Shown: piece by piece, positions 5,606 through 6,715 of the stretch
Layout of the letters: the number at the start of each line of letters is the position of its first letter
Position numbering within the stretch: position 1 is the first letter of the stretch
Assembly: GCA_002503045.1 (NCBI GenBank)
Contig: DAQW01000079.1
Span: 1-6,715, forward strand
Origin: Euryarchaeota archaeon UBA39
Lineage (GTDB): Archaea > Thermoplasmatota > Poseidoniia > Poseidoniales > Thalassarchaeaceae
Direction of reading: 5' to 3'
Length of the DNA: 6,715 nt
Translations under genes and position numbers: made by a program
Notes under the pieces: model-generated
What the model saw: only the letters and a program-made list of their open reading frames with translations
Databases searched by the model: none
What the model was told of the DNA's origin: nothing

Positions 5606-5611
5606 TCATAA
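5606..5611 (+). promoter_or_regulatory. Possible TATA-like box for the aminotransferase gene
   Basis: TCATAA, directly after the protease stop codon, is centred about 24.5 bases before the ATG at 5633, slightly short of the ideal spacing. It suggests that the aminotransferase has its own leaderless promoter rather than depending on read-through. The match is weak. Confidence 0.25.
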
Positions 5612-5632
5612 CCAATATCGGTATCCGCCACC

Positions 5633-6715
5633 ATGGACGAGTTCTCAGAACGGGCTCTCTCCATTCAACCAACAGGCGTTCGCAAGATGTTTGATATGGC
5701 TGGAGATGATGTCATCTCCTTTGGTTTAGGTGAACCAGATTTCCAGCCTCCACAGGTTGCAATTGATGCTATGCATAAAGCAATGTTGGCTGGTCACAAT
5801 AAGTATACTACCACTGCGGGTCTACCTTTACTTCGTAAGAGAATAGCGGAATCACTTGCTCATCTTGAATCTGGTATGGGTGAAGAAAATGTGTGTATGA
5901 CAATGAGTGGAACTAATGCGTTGCTAAATTGCTTCTTGACGCTTGTTAATCCTGGAGCAAATGTATTGCTTCCTGAGCCCTATTTTCCTCTCTATGGTCC
6001 GGATGTATTACTTGCAGGTGGAGAGGCAAGATACTATCCATGTTTATTTGAAAATGAGTTTGTCCCTACTATCGAGGCCCTCGAATCTCTTGTTGATGAA
6101 AATACTGTGGCAATTCTGTATAATTTTCCAAGTAATCCTACAGGGGCAACATTAACCCCCAATCAGAGGGATGAACTTCTTGAGTTTGCTAAACGACATA
6201 AATTATGGATAATCACTGATGAGGTATACGATCGTATTGTATATGGTGTTGAACATGTGTCATTTTTGGGAACAGGGTATAATCGTACATTAATGATAAA
6301 TTCATTTTCTAAGACATTTGCCATGACTGGATGGAGAATTGGATATATTTGTTCTCCAAATCTCGAAGCTATGTCGCAAATCATAAAGATGCAATATTAC
6401 ATTACTGCTTGTAGTAATGATGCAATGCAATATGCTGTATTAACTGCATTTGATGAGGCATCTAATTACCCTGAAGAGATGGCAAAAGAATTCCAAGCGC
6501 GCCGAGATCTAATTTGCTCTAGGCTGAATTCAATGCCTGGAGTTTCATGCCATGTTCCGAAGGGTGCATTTTACGTGTTTCCAAAAGTAGATGTTCCTGG
6601 GATGAATTCACAAGAACTAGCTATTGAATTGTTAAAAGGAGGCGTACTAAGTTCCCCGGGTTCTGCATTTGGAGATAGTGGAGAAGGCCATCTTAGATTT
6701 GCTTATACTGTTTCT
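5633..6715 (+). CDS. Class I/II PLP-dependent aminotransferase (aspartate aminotransferase-like), 3' end missing
   Basis: The frame stays open from the ATG at 5633 to the window edge, giving 361 residues of an expected 380-390, so only the last 20-30 are missing. The fold-type I aminotransferase residues are all present. They are SNPTG with N168, TDEVYD with D196 (contacts the PLP pyridine nitrogen) and Y199, the Schiff-base lysine K227 in NSFSKTFAMTGWRIGY, phosphate-binding R235, and R355 in LRFAY (binds the substrate alpha-carboxylate). An early GLGEPDF (31-37) and KYTTTAGLPLLR are typical of the thermophilic/archaeal AspB-like group. It transfers an amino group between an amino acid and a 2-oxo acid; Asp, Ala and aromatic substrates cannot be told apart here. 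It is cytosolic. The ATG is preferred because it gives the normal N-terminal length. It starts 34 bases after the protease stop, on the same strand. Confidence 0.93.
   Translation, partial: MDEFSERALSIQPTGVRKMFDMAGDDVISFGLGEPDFQPPQVAIDAMHKAMLAGHNKYTTTAGLPLLRKRIAESLAHLESGMGEENVCMTMSGTNALLNCFLTLVNPGANVLLPEPYFPLYGPDVLLAGGEARYYPCLFENEFVPTIEALESLVDENTVAILYNFPSNPTGATLTPNQRDELLEFAKRHKLWIITDEVYDRIVYGVEHVSFLGTGYNRTLMINSFSKTFAMTGWRIGYICSPNLEAMSQIIKMQYYITACSNDAMQYAVLTAFDEASNYPEEMAKEFQARRDLICSRLNSMPGVSCHVPKGAFYVFPKVDVPGMNSQELAIELLKGGVLSSPGSAFGDSGEGHLRFAYTVS

Noticed and set aside
5943..6384. Two short open frames (plus 5943-6155, minus 6163-6384)
   Set aside because: Both lie inside the aminotransferase gene in other frames, and the aminotransferase frame carries all its catalytic residues without interruption.

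Overview
The window looks like chromosomal DNA from a marine planktonic euryarchaeon, most plausibly Marine Group II (Poseidoniales) or a close relative. Several things point to Archaea: a CCA-anticodon tRNA-Trp with an intron between positions 37 and 38, a micro-gene resembling the archaeal/eukaryotic ribosomal protein eL41, and AT-rich boxes about 27 bases before several start codons with no Shine-Dalgarno sequence (leaderless style). The protein genes are AT-rich. The clade is inferred from gene style only, because no rRNA or other phylogenetic marker is present.

Layout, left to right. A minus-strand tRNA-Ala(GGC) (28-104) diverges from a SprT-like zinc metallopeptidase with a C-terminal zinc ribbon (160-747). 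One near-symmetric TATA-like box may serve both. Next is a polytopic membrane protein (788-1720) that resembles the FAR-17a/AIG1 family. A short translation block follows: tRNA-Arg(TCT) (1757-1830), the 35-codon eL41-like gene (1915-2022) and the intron-containing tRNA-Trp (2067-2180). A minus-strand single-pass membrane protein of unknown function (2194-2724) converges on tRNA-Trp. It diverges from a HAD-superfamily 5'(3')-deoxyribonucleotidase-like gene (2816-3349). A secreted, membrane-anchored subtilisin-family protease with a C-terminal SAP domain (3394-5598) follows closely. The window ends inside a class I/II PLP aminotransferase (5633-6715, 3' end missing).

The genes do not form one obvious pathway. 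The middle block is translational (two tRNAs and a ribosomal protein, each with its own AT-rich box). The deoxyribonucleotidase-like gene and the protease are close enough to share a transcript, and an in-frame ATG overlaps the first gene's stop. An 8-bp hairpin places the protease's preferred start codon inside one stem arm. I see no mobile element, CRISPR array, rRNA or clear horizontal island. No gene-free stretch exceeds 300 bases; the gaps at 1721-1756, 1831-1914, 2023-2066 and 2725-2815 hold only promoter-like elements.
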